Under the pieces are notes generated by a model, which saw only the letters and a program-made list of their open reading frames with translations, was not told where the DNA came from and ran no database searches. From Marinilactibacillus sp036039175 (GTDB lineage Bacteria; Bacillota; Bacilli; Lactobacillales; Carnobacteriaceae_A), in the NCBI RefSeq assembly GCF_036039175.1, contig NZ_JAYXKP010000001.1:620001-684000 (forward strand): 64,000 nucleotides of DNA, read 5' to 3'. Position 1 is the first letter of the stretch; every line of letters starts with the position of its first letter. Positions 34,647 through 43,346 of this stretch are shown here, piece by piece. The translations under genes were made by a program, and so were the position numbers.

Positions 34647-34961
34647 ATGGAAAAATTTGCAGTTGAAAAAAATCAAATCCTTCATTACTTCAAAGAAACT
34701 TATTTAAATCGTAGTCACTTTGCAGTTCATAAACAAATGCCAGCTTTACAACTAAGACACTTCATCAAACAAGCTGTGCGTAAACAGAAACTGATTACTA
34801 TACAATTGAATCCATCTGCACACGACTCATCTATATCCGAATGTACTGGAACAGCTTCTTTTTCTCCTTATAGTAGTCAAATCATTTTGAATAGCCATAA
34901 TAGTAATACTGTTCATTTGATAAACAGTGATCAAATCAGACATATTAGACTAGTTAAGTAA
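34647..34961 (+). CDS. Small YolD-like protein under apparent SOS control
   Basis: 104 aa, no signal peptide or membrane segment. The N-terminal third is helical (VEKNQILHYFKETYLNRSHF). From about residue 37 the pattern HFIKQAVRKQKLITIQL, then CTGTASFSPYSSQIIL, then VHLINSDQIRHIRLV follows the helix-strand-Gly-Thr-strand-'pfddI..I' layout of YolD-like proteins. Members are often LexA-regulated and paired with a Y-family polymerase; none is adjacent here. ATG at 34647 was chosen for the upstream GGGAGATGAG. An upstream in-frame ATG (34602) lies within the promoter. It is one of only three plus-strand genes. Family assignment is by eye and moderate. Confidence 0.7.
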   Translation: MEKFAVEKNQILHYFKETYLNRSHFAVHKQMPALQLRHFIKQAVRKQKLITIQLNPSAHDSSISECTGTASFSPYSSQIILNSHNSNTVHLINSDQIRHIRLVK

Positions 34962-35014
34962 ACTCTATAGTTTAAACTTTCGTTTTATTTATTGCTAGTA
35001 TATTTCTTAACACT

Positions 35015-35059
35015 AAAAAGTCTTCAGAGGGAGAAACACGTTCCCTTTGAAGACTTTTT
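35015..35059. terminator. Bidirectional terminator between the YolD-like gene and cls
   Basis: AAAAAGTCTTCA.AGGGA pairs with TCCCT.TGAAGACTTTTT, giving a stem of about 17 bp with A-runs before and T-runs after on both strands. It serves two convergent genes. Confidence 0.85.
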
Positions 35060-35101
35060 CACGTTATTACAAATGAATTTTATACATACTTATTACAAAA
35101 C

Positions 35102-36544
35102 CTATAGTATTGGCGAAAACAAACGACTAAATTGCTGCTTGAATAATTCCCATTTAGAATACTGGTTTATGATTTCTCGAGTTAATTCATAAGAAGCTTC
35201 CATATCTTTCTCGAAAATAGCTACTTGCTCTTTCGCCAAATGGCGATCGTAAATAAAGGTATTGACTTCAAAGTTCAGCTTAAAACTTCTTATATCAAAG
35301 TTGGCTGTACCCACTGATAATATTTCTCCATCTATTACGATTGTCTTTGCATGAATAAATCCAGCATCGTAAATATATACTTTGACGCCTGAGTTAATCA
35401 TTTCTTCCGCATAGCTAAGAGTAGCACGGTATATGAAAGGATGATCTGGTTTGTTGGGGATCATCAATTTAACATCAATACCAGATAAACTCGCAATTTT
35501 TATCGTTTCCATCAACGCTTCATCTGGTATGAAATAGGGTGTCTGGATATAAACGGACTCCTTAGCCATACTAATCATTTTAAGAAAACCTTTTTTAATT
35601 GCATGCATTTCAGTATCTGGTCCGCTGGAAACAATTTGTAGATCAGTGGAGCCTATAAAAGATGAAACTGGAAAATAACTTTCTTCATAACTGACTGGAT
35701 GATGTTTTACAGATGCATTCCAGTCCATCAAAAACCTTGTTTGCAAAGGAAGAACACCGTTTCCGTTGATTCTAAGATGTGTATCTCTCCAGTATCCCAT
35801 CTTTTCGTAGAGACCCAAATAATCATCTCCGACATTAAAGCCTCCTGTATAACCCACTTTTCCATCGATTACGACTATTTTTCTGTGATTTCTGTAGTTC
35901 AGTCTGAAAAATTTAGAACCGAAGAAAGGCTCAGCTTTTCCTCCTAGAGCTTTTAGATGTTCAAAGAAATGAGCGCCTACGACTCTAGCCCCAATCGGAT
36001 CATATAAAACTTTAACTTCAACCCCATTTTCAGCTCTTTCTTCTAGAGCTTTTAACAATCTTGTACCAATACCATCTGCTTTAAATATATAGTAAGTCAC
36101 ATGAATGTGGTGTTCTGCTTTACCGATGTCTTCTATTAATCTATCGAATTTTTCTTTACCATCTGTGATAATATCCACTTTATTTCCTTTGGTTAAAATA
36201 GCTTCATTACTTTCTAAGAAGAGAGAAACTAGTTCCAAGGTAGCATCCATATGCTTCGCTTCCGGAACATCTAGATTTTCGGACTCAATTAACTGTTTTT
36301 GCGCTTCAACCAATTGCGTCATACCAATTCTTTTCTGTGATCGAATGTCGAAAATATTTTCTTGAGATATTTTTCGTCCAAGAAATAGGTAAAGAACAAT
36401 TCCGATCCCGGGTAACATTGTAATGACGAGTAGCCATGCCCATATTGCTGCAATATCTCTTTCTCTTTCTCTGAAAACTGTTATAAATGCTAAAATTGAA
36501 TTGATAAAAATAAATAACCAGAATATTGTTCTAATAATCTCCAT
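35102..36544 (-). CDS. cls: Cardiolipin synthase
   Basis: 480 aa from ATG at 36544, which has GGGG 6 bases upstream. Two N-terminal membrane segments (about 3-22 and 30-55) are followed by two phospholipase D domains with HKD motifs HRKIVVIDGKVGYTGG and HAKTIVIDGEILSVGT. It condenses two phosphatidylglycerol molecules to cardiolipin at the membrane. A longer frame from 36586 lacks a ribosome site. No promoter in the 36545-36720 gap could be identified with confidence. Confidence 0.95.
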   Translation of the reverse strand: MEIIRTIFWLFIFINSILAFITVFRERERDIAAIWAWLLVITMLPGIGIVLYLFLGRKISQENIFDIRSQKRIGMTQLVEAQKQLIESENLDVPEAKHMDATLELVSLFLESNEAILTKGNKVDIITDGKEKFDRLIEDIGKAEHHIHVTYYIFKADGIGTRLLKALEERAENGVEVKVLYDPIGARVVGAHFFEHLKALGGKAEPFFGSKFFRLNYRNHRKIVVIDGKVGYTGGFNVGDDYLGLYEKMGYWRDTHLRINGNGVLPLQTRFLMDWNASVKHHPVSYEESYFPVSSFIGSTDLQIVSSGPDTEMHAIKKGFLKMISMAKESVYIQTPYFIPDEALMETIKIASLSGIDVKLMIPNKPDHPFIYRATLSYAEEMINSGVKVYIYDAGFIHAKTIVIDGEILSVGTANFDIRSFKLNFEVNTFIYDRHLAKEQVAIFEKDMEASYELTREIINQYSKWELFKQQFSRLFSPIL

Positions 36545-36724
36545 TTTATTCCCCTTATAGTCTTTTATTGACTCCTCTACGAACACCTGACACTAGCCTT
36601 CTAGAGTTTTTCTTAATCAGTTTACACTATTCTGCCTTTACCCGTCTACATATATTATCCCTAGAGGGCTCCTAAAGCGAAGTCCCTTTTAAAAGAATAC
36701 GTTATTTTGTAACAATTGGTTGGT

Positions 36725-36760
36725 AAAAAACAAAGCAGCCTCTAATAGTAGAGACTGCTT
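36725..36760 (-). terminator. Terminator of thiT
   Basis: AAGCAG.CTCT and AGAG.CTGCTT pair around a short loop. On the minus strand the stem is followed by UGUUUUUU. Confidence 0.8.
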
Positions 36761-36781
36761 GATGGAAAATATTTTCAAGAA

Positions 36782-37351
36782 TTAATTTTTTGATTTAGGC
36801 ACAAACATAGATGATGCTCTATCGAATAATAACACCAACACTATAATCGTGACCGCTATTGTTGCCAGCATGCTCGCTCCATTAAATAGCAAAGAAAACG
36901 TTATTGGATCAAGCCCCCACACTGCATAGTCTCCAAAAAAGAATACACCAGCTAAAAAATGCCAGAACCAACGTGCAGCCGATCCTATGAATGTCGTGAT
37001 GATCAAATACTTTTTAGCGCTGCTCAGTGAATTTTCTTTTATATTTTTGATGATGGTTTGGCTAAAGTACCCGGCAAAACCAACACAAGTGAAAGCAAAT
37101 CCATATTCAATAATAAATTGATAGATATTCAATATATAAGCTGTTCCAGCTACTACATGCAAAATTCCCCATAAAAAGCCCGCAAATAAACCAGGCAACA
37201 TTCCTCTTCTAATGGCAAAAAATGTCAACGGAATCGTCCCTAATGAAACACTAAAAGATGATCCAATCCCTATGGGTATTAAAGACAAAATCATGGCAAT
37301 GGCCGCAAATAGTGTCCCTTCAATATAAATTCTTAACTTCTCGTTCTGCAT
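36782..37351 (-). CDS. thiT: ECF thiamine transporter substrate-binding subunit ThiT
   Basis: 189 aa, six predicted membrane segments. The stretch AARWFWHFLAGVFFFGDYA contains the conserved aromatic and His residues of the ThiT thiamine site. ThiT is the S component that captures thiamine and works with the shared EcfAA'T module, encoded elsewhere. ATG at 37351 was chosen for its AGGAGGAG site; a longer frame from 37426 would run through the regulatory leader. A TPP riboswitch precedes it, confirming thiamine as the ligand pathway. Confidence 0.95.
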   Translation of the reverse strand: MQNEKLRIYIEGTLFAAIAMILSLIPIGIGSSFSVSLGTIPLTFFAIRRGMLPGLFAGFLWGILHVVAGTAYILNIYQFIIEYGFAFTCVGFAGYFSQTIIKNIKENSLSSAKKYLIITTFIGSAARWFWHFLAGVFFFGDYAVWGLDPITFSLLFNGASMLATIAVTIIVLVLLFDRASSMFVPKSKN

Positions 37352-37357
37352 ACAAAA

Positions 37358-37395
37358 ACTCCTCCTATAGATACTATGTATACTAGAGGAGGAGT
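37358..37395 (-). promoter_or_regulatory. Shine-Dalgarno-sequestering stem of thiT
   Basis: In minus-strand sense ACTCCTCCT pairs perfectly with AGGAGGAGT over 9 bp around a 20-base loop. The right arm is the thiT ribosome site itself. It lies just downstream of the TPP aptamer and is the likely expression platform, blocking translation when TPP is bound. Confidence 0.75.
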
Positions 37396-37447
37396 AAATT
37401 CTTATCATCATAGCAAAAAAGCACAAAAATACTTTTAGACACTGATT

Positions 37448-37539
37448 CTAGGTACTCTCCCTACGCACGTACGAACGTACAGGTTCAAAGGGTCTGGACT
37501 TTATAGTCCACTCTCAGCCAATTCAATTGGCTCCCCTAG
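37448..37539 (-). promoter_or_regulatory. TPP riboswitch (THI element) of thiT
   Basis: The minus strand holds the THI-box landmarks in order: CTAGGGG at the 5' end, a GCCAATTGAATTGGC hairpin, the invariant CTGAGA, a GGACT/AGTCC stem, ACCCTTTGAACCTG, a P3-type hairpin (TACGTTCGTACG), and GGGAGAGTACCTAG closing P1. No strong promoter lies between it and rnjB. A TATAAT at 37595-37600 inside the rnjB 3' end has a poor -35, so readthrough from rnjB is possible. Confidence 0.93.
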
Positions 37540-37563
37540 TACAAATAGTTAATTTATCGTGAT

Positions 37564-39243
37564 TTATTTGAATCGACGATTTTGGTTCACTTCCATTATA
37601 ACAGGTAAGATGATTGGACGTCTACGTGTTTTTTTGAATAAATGATTTCCGAGTTCTTCTCTAATATCTTGCTTGATAGATCCCCAGTCGAAATCATTAT
37701 GTTCAAGATTTTTGCGTACCACGTCAGTAACGATTTCGTTAGACTCATTAATTAAATCCTGACTTTCTTTAACAAAGACAAACCCTCTTGTTACAATGTG
37801 TGGGCCAGAAACGACTTTGCGTTTTTTCCGGTCGATCGTTACAACCGCTACAAAAATACCATCTTCAGATAATAGTCGTCTATCTCTTAAAACAATATTT
37901 CCAATGTCTCCAATACCAATTCCATCAATTAACGTATTTTCAGCTGGTACTTGACCAGTCTGATTCATTTTACCATTTTGATAGTTCAAAACATCTCCAT
38001 TACTTAAAATAAAGATATCTGCGTTATCCATACCTGTTTCGTTTGCTAAATCAGCGTGAGCTGCAAGCATACGATACTCTCCTTGGATTGGTATAAAATA
38101 CTTCGGTTGAAGTAAATTGATCATCAATTGTAAATCGTTCGGCGTAGCATGACCAGAAGCTTTCATATTATCAGAAATATGCTTAACAGTAGCACCCGCT
38201 CTGTAGATCAAGTTTTCTGTTTCAGCAACGGTTACTTCCATTGCAATAGATGGACTTGTAGCAATAAATACAAGATCATTTTCTTTAATGTTAACTTGTC
38301 CATGATTGCCTGTTGCCATACGGCTAAGTGTTTTAATTGGTTCACCAGAAGCGCCAGTTTCAAGTACGATAATTTGGTTATCATCAAACTGATCAATTTT
38401 ATCCACTGAGACGATTAAATTTTCATCAGGAAGTGTCAATTTGTCTAATTCAATCGCTGTTGCGAGAATCGCTTCAAGATTACGTCCTGTTATGAATACT
38501 TTTCTTCCAGATGCTTGTGCCGCATTCAGCACTTGTTGAATACGTAAAATATTACTTGCTACTGCAGCAACAATAATTCTACTATTTGAGTCTTGGAAAA
38601 TATCCAAAACTTCTTCTTGAACTTTTTTCTCAGAAACATTTTCTATCGTACTTTCTGCTTCATTTGAATCACTCAATAACGCAAGTACACCCTCTTTACC
38701 GATCTCAGAAATCTGAGAAAAGTCCGTACGGTATCCTTCACTTGCACTCTGATCAAACTTAAAGTTTCCAGTGTAGACAATGTTCCCGTCATCAGTCTTA
38801 ACAGAAATACCCATAGAGTCAGGTATAGTATGCGTTGTTCTGAAAAATTTCACTAAGTTTCCATGAAAATCAATTTCTGTGTGTTCATCGATTACATGAT
38901 AATCATCAAAATCGGCACCAAGACTGGATTCATTAACAAATAATTTTGCTAATGCAATGGTTAGTTCTGATCCAAACACAGGTACATTGAAAGATTCAAG
39001 GAAGTATGGCAATGCGCCTATAGCATCCTCATGTCCGTGTGATAAAAACACACCTGCAATGCGGTCTTTGTTTTCTAGTAAATAGCTGAAGTCAGGAATA
39101 ACTGCATCAATACCATACAAGTCGTCTTCTGGATACATTAATCCACAATCCAAGACAAAGATGTCCTCTCCTGATTCAATGACATATAAATTTTTTCCGT
39201 TTTCTCTTACTCCTCCAAAAGGAATAATCTTAATATTACTCAA
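37564..39243 (-). CDS. rnjB: Ribonuclease J2-like protein
   Basis: 559 aa, a metallo-beta-lactamase/beta-CASP RNase J. The start is taken at TTG 39243, which has GAGGTG about 6 bases upstream and gives the normal N-terminus (SNIKIIPFGGVRENGKNLY). The zinc motif reads HGHEDA (69-74) where active RNase J has HGHEDH; loss of the last His is typical of the less active J2 paralogue. C-terminal FVFVKESQDLINES and IILPVIMEVN fit the family. It takes part in mRNA turnover with RNase J1. Confidence 0.9.
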   Translation of the reverse strand: MSNIKIIPFGGVRENGKNLYVIESGEDIFVLDCGLMYPEDDLYGIDAVIPDFSYLLENKDRIAGVFLSHGHEDAIGALPYFLESFNVPVFGSELTIALAKLFVNESSLGADFDDYHVIDEHTEIDFHGNLVKFFRTTHTIPDSMGISVKTDDGNIVYTGNFKFDQSASEGYRTDFSQISEIGKEGVLALLSDSNEAESTIENVSEKKVQEEVLDIFQDSNSRIIVAAVASNILRIQQVLNAAQASGRKVFITGRNLEAILATAIELDKLTLPDENLIVSVDKIDQFDDNQIIVLETGASGEPIKTLSRMATGNHGQVNIKENDLVFIATSPSIAMEVTVAETENLIYRAGATVKHISDNMKASGHATPNDLQLMINLLQPKYFIPIQGEYRMLAAHADLANETGMDNADIFILSNGDVLNYQNGKMNQTGQVPAENTLIDGIGIGDIGNIVLRDRRLLSEDGIFVAVVTIDRKKRKVVSGPHIVTRGFVFVKESQDLINESNEIVTDVVRKNLEHNDFDWGSIKQDIREELGNHLFKKTRRRPIILPVIMEVNQNRRFK

Positions 39244-39395
39244 ATTTTTCACCTCTAAAAGTTGATTTAACGTATAGTTCAACTTAGTTATTATAGTCTA
39301 TTTCGCCTATTTTTCTTACGTCCGTTCACTCTACACTGATTTTAGTATAGCATAGAAATTCCTTATTTCCTACTAATCTTCTACTTAGGAACGAG

Positions 39396-39424
39396 TCGAC
39401 TTTCTCTTTTAGTATCTGTATACT
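39396..39424 (+). promoter_or_regulatory. Promoter of birA
   Basis: TCGACT (39396-39401) and TATACT (39419-39424) are separated by 17 bases on the plus strand. The rest of the rnjB-birA divergent region (39244-39395) has a minus-strand TATAAT near 39286-39291, without a good -35, as a possible rnjB promoter. Confidence 0.5.
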
Positions 39425-39461
39425 TTACTACTATAAACTTGAAGGAAATGGAGATCAAATC

Positions 39462-40451
39462 ATGGTTCCTCAAAACTTAAAAGCTATTCATCTGGATTAC
39501 TTAAACAGTGAGCCCACTCATTCTGCTTCAATAATAGAAGTTAGTGAGGCTTGTTCATGTTCTGAAAAAATGACAAAGAAGGTATTAGAAGAACTATCAG
39601 AAGATGGAATGCCCATCAAATTTGACTTTAAAACGGTTACGCTCTTGAACCCTATTTTATCTAAAACGTCTATTATAAACCAGCTGGAAACTGAAAGAAT
39701 TGGTCATCATATAATACTTCTTCAGTCAGTTGATTCTACAAATGACTATATCAAAAAGCATCTGAGTTCATTAAATCATGGTTCCTTAGTTCTTGCCCAT
39801 GAACAGACAGTTGGAAAAGGACGGTTAGGACGACAGTGGTCTTCCCCTGCTGGAAAAACAATATCGATGAGTCTACTACTCAAACCTTCAAATCAAAAGC
39901 TCCGTTACTCTATTTTGACACAAATGGCCGCTGCTGCACTTGTCCAATCTTTATCAGCTAATAATATTCAGGCAGAAATCAAATGGCCCAATGATGTGTT
40001 GGTCCATAAAAAGAAAATATCTGGCATTTTAACTGAAGCAGAATATTCAGGAAGTCAACTTGAAGGCATCATTATTGGTATAGGAGTCAATACCAATCTG
40101 GATAAAGAGGATATTCCGCTATTCTTAAAAGAAAAAGCCAGTTCTCTTAAAATAGAAGTCGAAACAGTTGATCCAAACAAGATTATTTCTAAATTTTTAG
40201 AGTTTTTTGAAACCTATTATGAATCTTGGCTCTCTGATCAGGACTCGAAGCCTTTTTTAGATGTTTGCAGAAAACACTCCGCTTTGATCGGGCATCAATA
40301 TTGGATTGAAGACACAGATAGTAGAAGAAAAGCTTCTATCGACTCTCTAGATGTTGATGGGGCCCTAGTCGTAACTTATTTAGATACTTCTGAAACAACG
40401 CCACTCATTTCCACTCATTATTCTATTCGAGGGGACAATGGATATATCTGA
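39462..40451 (+). CDS. birA: Bifunctional biotin-protein ligase / biotin operon repressor
   Basis: 329 aa. An N-terminal winged-helix domain (about 1-65, with IIEVSEACSCSEKMTKKVLEEL) precedes the ligase domain: LLQSVDSTNDYIK, EQTVGKGRLGRQWSSPAGKTISMSLLL with the biotinoyl-AMP loop, IKWPNDVLV and SGILTEAEY, ending in a small SH3-like C-terminal domain. It attaches biotin to acceptor proteins and probably represses biotin genes. It is a plus-strand, single-gene unit ended by a bidirectional terminator. Confidence 0.96.
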   Translation: MVPQNLKAIHLDYLNSEPTHSASIIEVSEACSCSEKMTKKVLEELSEDGMPIKFDFKTVTLLNPILSKTSIINQLETERIGHHIILLQSVDSTNDYIKKHLSSLNHGSLVLAHEQTVGKGRLGRQWSSPAGKTISMSLLLKPSNQKLRYSILTQMAAAALVQSLSANNIQAEIKWPNDVLVHKKKISGILTEAEYSGSQLEGIIIGIGVNTNLDKEDIPLFLKEKASSLKIEVETVDPNKIISKFLEFFETYYESWLSDQDSKPFLDVCRKHSALIGHQYWIEDTDSRRKASIDSLDVDGALVVTYLDTSETTPLISTHYSIRGDNGYI

Positions 40452-40462
40452 ATCCAGAATAC

Positions 40463-40522
40463 AATAAAGCACCCTTTTATCCATCAACTGATTTCAGTTA
40501 GATTTTAAAAGGGTGCTTTATT
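40463..40522. terminator. Bidirectional terminator between birA and pnp
   Basis: AATAAAGCACCCTTTTA pairs with TAAAAGGGTGCTTTATT over 17 bp, and an inner AACTG/CAGTT stem extends it. It separates convergent genes. Confidence 0.88.
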
Positions 40523-40534
40523 TATTAGCTTAAG

Positions 40535-42658
40535 TTATTCTGTTTCAGTTTCTGGTTCTTTCGCTTCAAGAACAGCTTTTCTAGAAAGGTTTACTCTTCC
40601 CATTTTATCAACTTCTGTTACTTTAACTTCAAGAACATCCCCAACGGAAATCACATCTTCAACATTCTTGATATATTTATCAGAAAGTTCGGATACATGG
40701 ACTAATCCATCTTTTCCTTTGATAATTTCTACAAATGCGCCGAATTTTTCAATTCTCTTAACGGTTCCTTTGTAAATTTTTCCAACTTCTACTTCTTCAG
40801 TCAATTGTTCGATAATTTCGATTGCACGTTTGATTGCATCTGCATCTTGACCATATATTGAAACAGTACCCTCTTCATCAATATCAATCTTAACATTTGT
40901 CTCAGCGATGATTCCATTAATTGTATCTCCGCCTTTACCAATAACCACTTTGATTTGTTCTGGCTTGATTTTGATTGATTCGATTTTTGGTGCATATGCA
41001 CTCAATGCAGTGCGTGGAGTTCCAATAGCCGCTTCAAGATTATCAAGAATCTCAAGACGAGCTTTTTTAGCGGAAGTCAATGCTTCTTCTAAGATCTCTC
41101 TAGTGATTCCTTCAATTTTAATATCCATTTGTAAGGCTGTAATACCTTCTCTTGTTCCAGCAACTTTAAAGTCCATATCGCCAAGGTGATCTTCTAGCCC
41201 TTGGATATCCGTCAGTACGGTGTAATCGTCACCTTCCATAACTAAGCCCATTGCAATACCGCCAACTGGTGCTTTGATCGGTACTCCAGCGTCCATTAAA
41301 GCAAGTGTTCCTGCACAGATACTTGCTTGAGAAGAAGAACCGTTTGATTCAAGTACTTCTGCTACTAAACGAATCATATATGGGAATTCTTCTTCACTTG
41401 GAATCACTTGTGCTAAAGCTCTTTCTCCTAAAGCTCCGTGCCCAATTTCACGACGACCTGGTCCTCTTACTGGTCCAGTACTCCCTACAGAAAATTGAGG
41501 GAAGTTATAGTGATGGATAAATCTCTTACTGTTTTCACTTCCAAGACCATCAATAATCTGGTGCTCATTAAGTGGTGCAAGTGTGGCAACAGATAGTGCT
41601 TGAGTTTGTCCACGAGTAAACAGTCCCGAACCATGAACACGAGGAAGAATAGAAACTTCTGATTCAAGTGCACGGATCTCATCGACTTTACGTCCATCAG
41701 GTCTAATGTTTTCTTGAGTAATCAAACGACGTACTTCATCTTTTTCCATATCAGAAGCAATTGCTTTAACATCTTTCATCATGCTGTCTTTTTCTTCATG
41801 ATCAGCTAGTTTTTCTTGATAAGCTTCAATAATTTCTTGCTTAACAGCTTCTGTCTTTTCAGATCTTTCTTGCTTATCGAAAGTTTGAATGGCTTCTTTC
41901 ATTTTATCGTTATAAGCTGACGTGATTTTTTGTTTAAGATCTTGGTTTGGAACAGAAAGGATCACTTCCATTTTCTCTTGTCCAAGTTCTGCTACAATTT
42001 TTTCCTGGAATGCTACAAGTTCTTTAATTGCATCATGTCCAAAAAGTAATGCTTCTAACATATCTTCTTCTGATACTTGTTCTGCTCCACTCTCAACCAT
42101 GTTGATAGCTTCTTTAGTACCCGCGACAGTTAAATGAATATCAGACTGTTCTGTTTGCTCTTCAGTTGGGTTGATGACAAGTTCTCCGTTCACTCTACCA
42201 ACATTTACGCCAGCAATTGGTCCATTAAACGGGATATTTGAAATACTTAATGCTAATGACGAACCAAGCATTGCTGTCATTTCTGGAGAATTGTTAGGAT
42301 CAACAGACATAACGGTGTTTGTGATTTGAACTTCATTACGAAATCCTTCAGCAAACATTGGACGTAATGGTCTATCAATTAGACGAGCAGTTAAGGTTGC
42401 ATTTTCAGAAGGACGTCCTTCTCTTTTGATAAATCCACCAGGAATTTTACCAACTGAGTACATTTTTTCTTCGTAACTAACCATTAACGGGAAAAAATCA
42501 CGATCGCTAGCTTGGTTGCTTGCTACTGCAGCAGTTAATACGACAGTATCTTCATATCTAAGTAATGCAGCACCATTGGCTTGTTTGGCTAATTGACCGA
42601 TTTCTACTGTTAGAGTTCTTCCACCGATTTCGGTTGAAAATACTTTTTTATCTGACAT
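40535..42658 (-). CDS. pnp: Polynucleotide phosphorylase
   Basis: 707 aa. Two RNase PH domains flank an alpha-helical linker: the first carries KREGRPSENATLTARLIDRPLRP, the second FTRGQTQALSVATL and PVGGIAMGL. A KH domain (KVVIGKGGDTINGI, about 565) and an S1 domain (GKIYKGTVKRIEKFGAFVEI) follow. It degrades RNA phosphorolytically from the 3' end. A large leader hairpin (42698-42748) just upstream of the ribosome site suggests autoregulation. Confidence 0.98.
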   Translation of the reverse strand: MSDKKVFSTEIGGRTLTVEIGQLAKQANGAALLRYEDTVVLTAAVASNQASDRDFFPLMVSYEEKMYSVGKIPGGFIKREGRPSENATLTARLIDRPLRPMFAEGFRNEVQITNTVMSVDPNNSPEMTAMLGSSLALSISNIPFNGPIAGVNVGRVNGELVINPTEEQTEQSDIHLTVAGTKEAINMVESGAEQVSEEDMLEALLFGHDAIKELVAFQEKIVAELGQEKMEVILSVPNQDLKQKITSAYNDKMKEAIQTFDKQERSEKTEAVKQEIIEAYQEKLADHEEKDSMMKDVKAIASDMEKDEVRRLITQENIRPDGRKVDEIRALESEVSILPRVHGSGLFTRGQTQALSVATLAPLNEHQIIDGLGSENSKRFIHHYNFPQFSVGSTGPVRGPGRREIGHGALGERALAQVIPSEEEFPYMIRLVAEVLESNGSSSQASICAGTLALMDAGVPIKAPVGGIAMGLVMEGDDYTVLTDIQGLEDHLGDMDFKVAGTREGITALQMDIKIEGITREILEEALTSAKKARLEILDNLEAAIGTPRTALSAYAPKIESIKIKPEQIKVVIGKGGDTINGIIAETNVKIDIDEEGTVSIYGQDADAIKRAIEIIEQLTEEVEVGKIYKGTVKRIEKFGAFVEIIKGKDGLVHVSELSDKYIKNVEDVISVGDVLEVKVTEVDKMGRVNLSRKAVLEAKEPETETE

Positions 42659-42697
42659 TATATTCTCCTTTTGATCTTTATTGACAGGAAGTTCGTT

Positions 42698-42748
42698 CTA
42701 CTAAACAAATGTCATTTTTCCTTTAAAAAAATCACATTTGCATAGTAG
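42698..42748 (-). promoter_or_regulatory. Large pnp leader hairpin, probable autoregulatory element
   Basis: CTACTA, CAAATGT and ATTTTT on one side pair with AAAAAT, ACATTTG and TAGTAG on the other (minus-strand sense). This gives 19 bp with a 2x2 and a 1x1 internal loop and an 8-base apical loop. It lies 30 bases upstream of the pnp ribosome site. In E. coli a pnp leader stem is cut by RNase III and then used by PNPase to repress itself; similar control here is inferred. Confidence 0.6.
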
Positions 42749-42784
42749 AGAATCAAATCTTCCCGATTTTTCCAAATTTTGACT

Positions 42785-42820
42785 ATAAAGAAAGCGAGAT
42801 TCAAAAGAATCCCGCTTTTT
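42785..42820 (-). terminator. Terminator between rpsO and pnp
   Basis: AAAGCG.GATTC and GAATC.CGCTTT pair with one mismatch around a 4-base loop. The minus-strand tail is UUUCUUUAU, a modest U-run, so some readthrough into pnp is likely, as in other rpsO-pnp pairs. Confidence 0.65.
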
Positions 42821-42940
42821 TTATAAACCAAATCCAGCTTATACATCCGGATTCGCTATTAAGATGATGGCAGGCGTATATATATCTTTACCCGCATATC
42901 CATCTAACTTTTATAACTAAGCGGTTTATATAGCCTTTTA

Positions 42941-43210
42941 TTAACGACGTAGTCCTAAACGTTGGATCAATTCACGGTAACGTGTGATATCTTTGTTACG
43001 TAAATAAGCTAACAAGTTACGACGGTGACCGATTTTTTTCATTAGTCCACGCATAGAGTGGAAATCTTTTTTATGTCTTTGAGCATGCTCATTCAATTCG
43101 TTGATATCAGCAGTCAATACAGCGATTTGCACTTCTGGAGAACCAGTATCTCCTTCGTGACGAGCATATTCTGTCATGATTTGTGTTTTAAGTTCTTTTG
43201 TTATAGCCAT
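42941..43210 (-). CDS. rpsO: 30S ribosomal protein S15
   Basis: 89 aa. It begins MAITKELKTQIMTEYARHEGDTGSPEVQIAVLT and ends RNLLAYLRNKDITRYRELIQRLGLRR, the S15 hallmark. It binds the 16S central domain. The start ATG at 43210 has GAGGTG about 7 bases upstream; a longer frame upstream is part of the leader. rpsO followed by pnp is the classical arrangement. Its leader (about 130 bases) can fold into two mutually exclusive stems near 43244-43269 that could serve S15 autoregulation. Confidence 0.98.
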   Translation of the reverse strand: MAITKELKTQIMTEYARHEGDTGSPEVQIAVLTADINELNEHAQRHKKDFHSMRGLMKKIGHRRNLLAYLRNKDITRYRELIQRLGLRR

Positions 43211-43346
43211 TTCACTACACCTCTTCCTCTTTTTTTTGAATCCAGTTACTGAGATAACGTTGGTGTTACGCCTATCCAAGTAATGGTCTGTGTTCTAAAG
43301 TATGAATCAAACGGGAAGTCTTTTTCAGTACTAAAGCACTTTATAA

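Noticed and set aside
34992..35192. Open frame of 66 codons after the YolD-like gene
   Set aside because: It spans the bidirectional terminator and runs into cls; no ribosome site.
36545..36720. Possible T-box or promoter upstream of cls
   Set aside because: GC-rich patches give no specifier/antiterminator layout, and -10-like sequences lack a matching -35.
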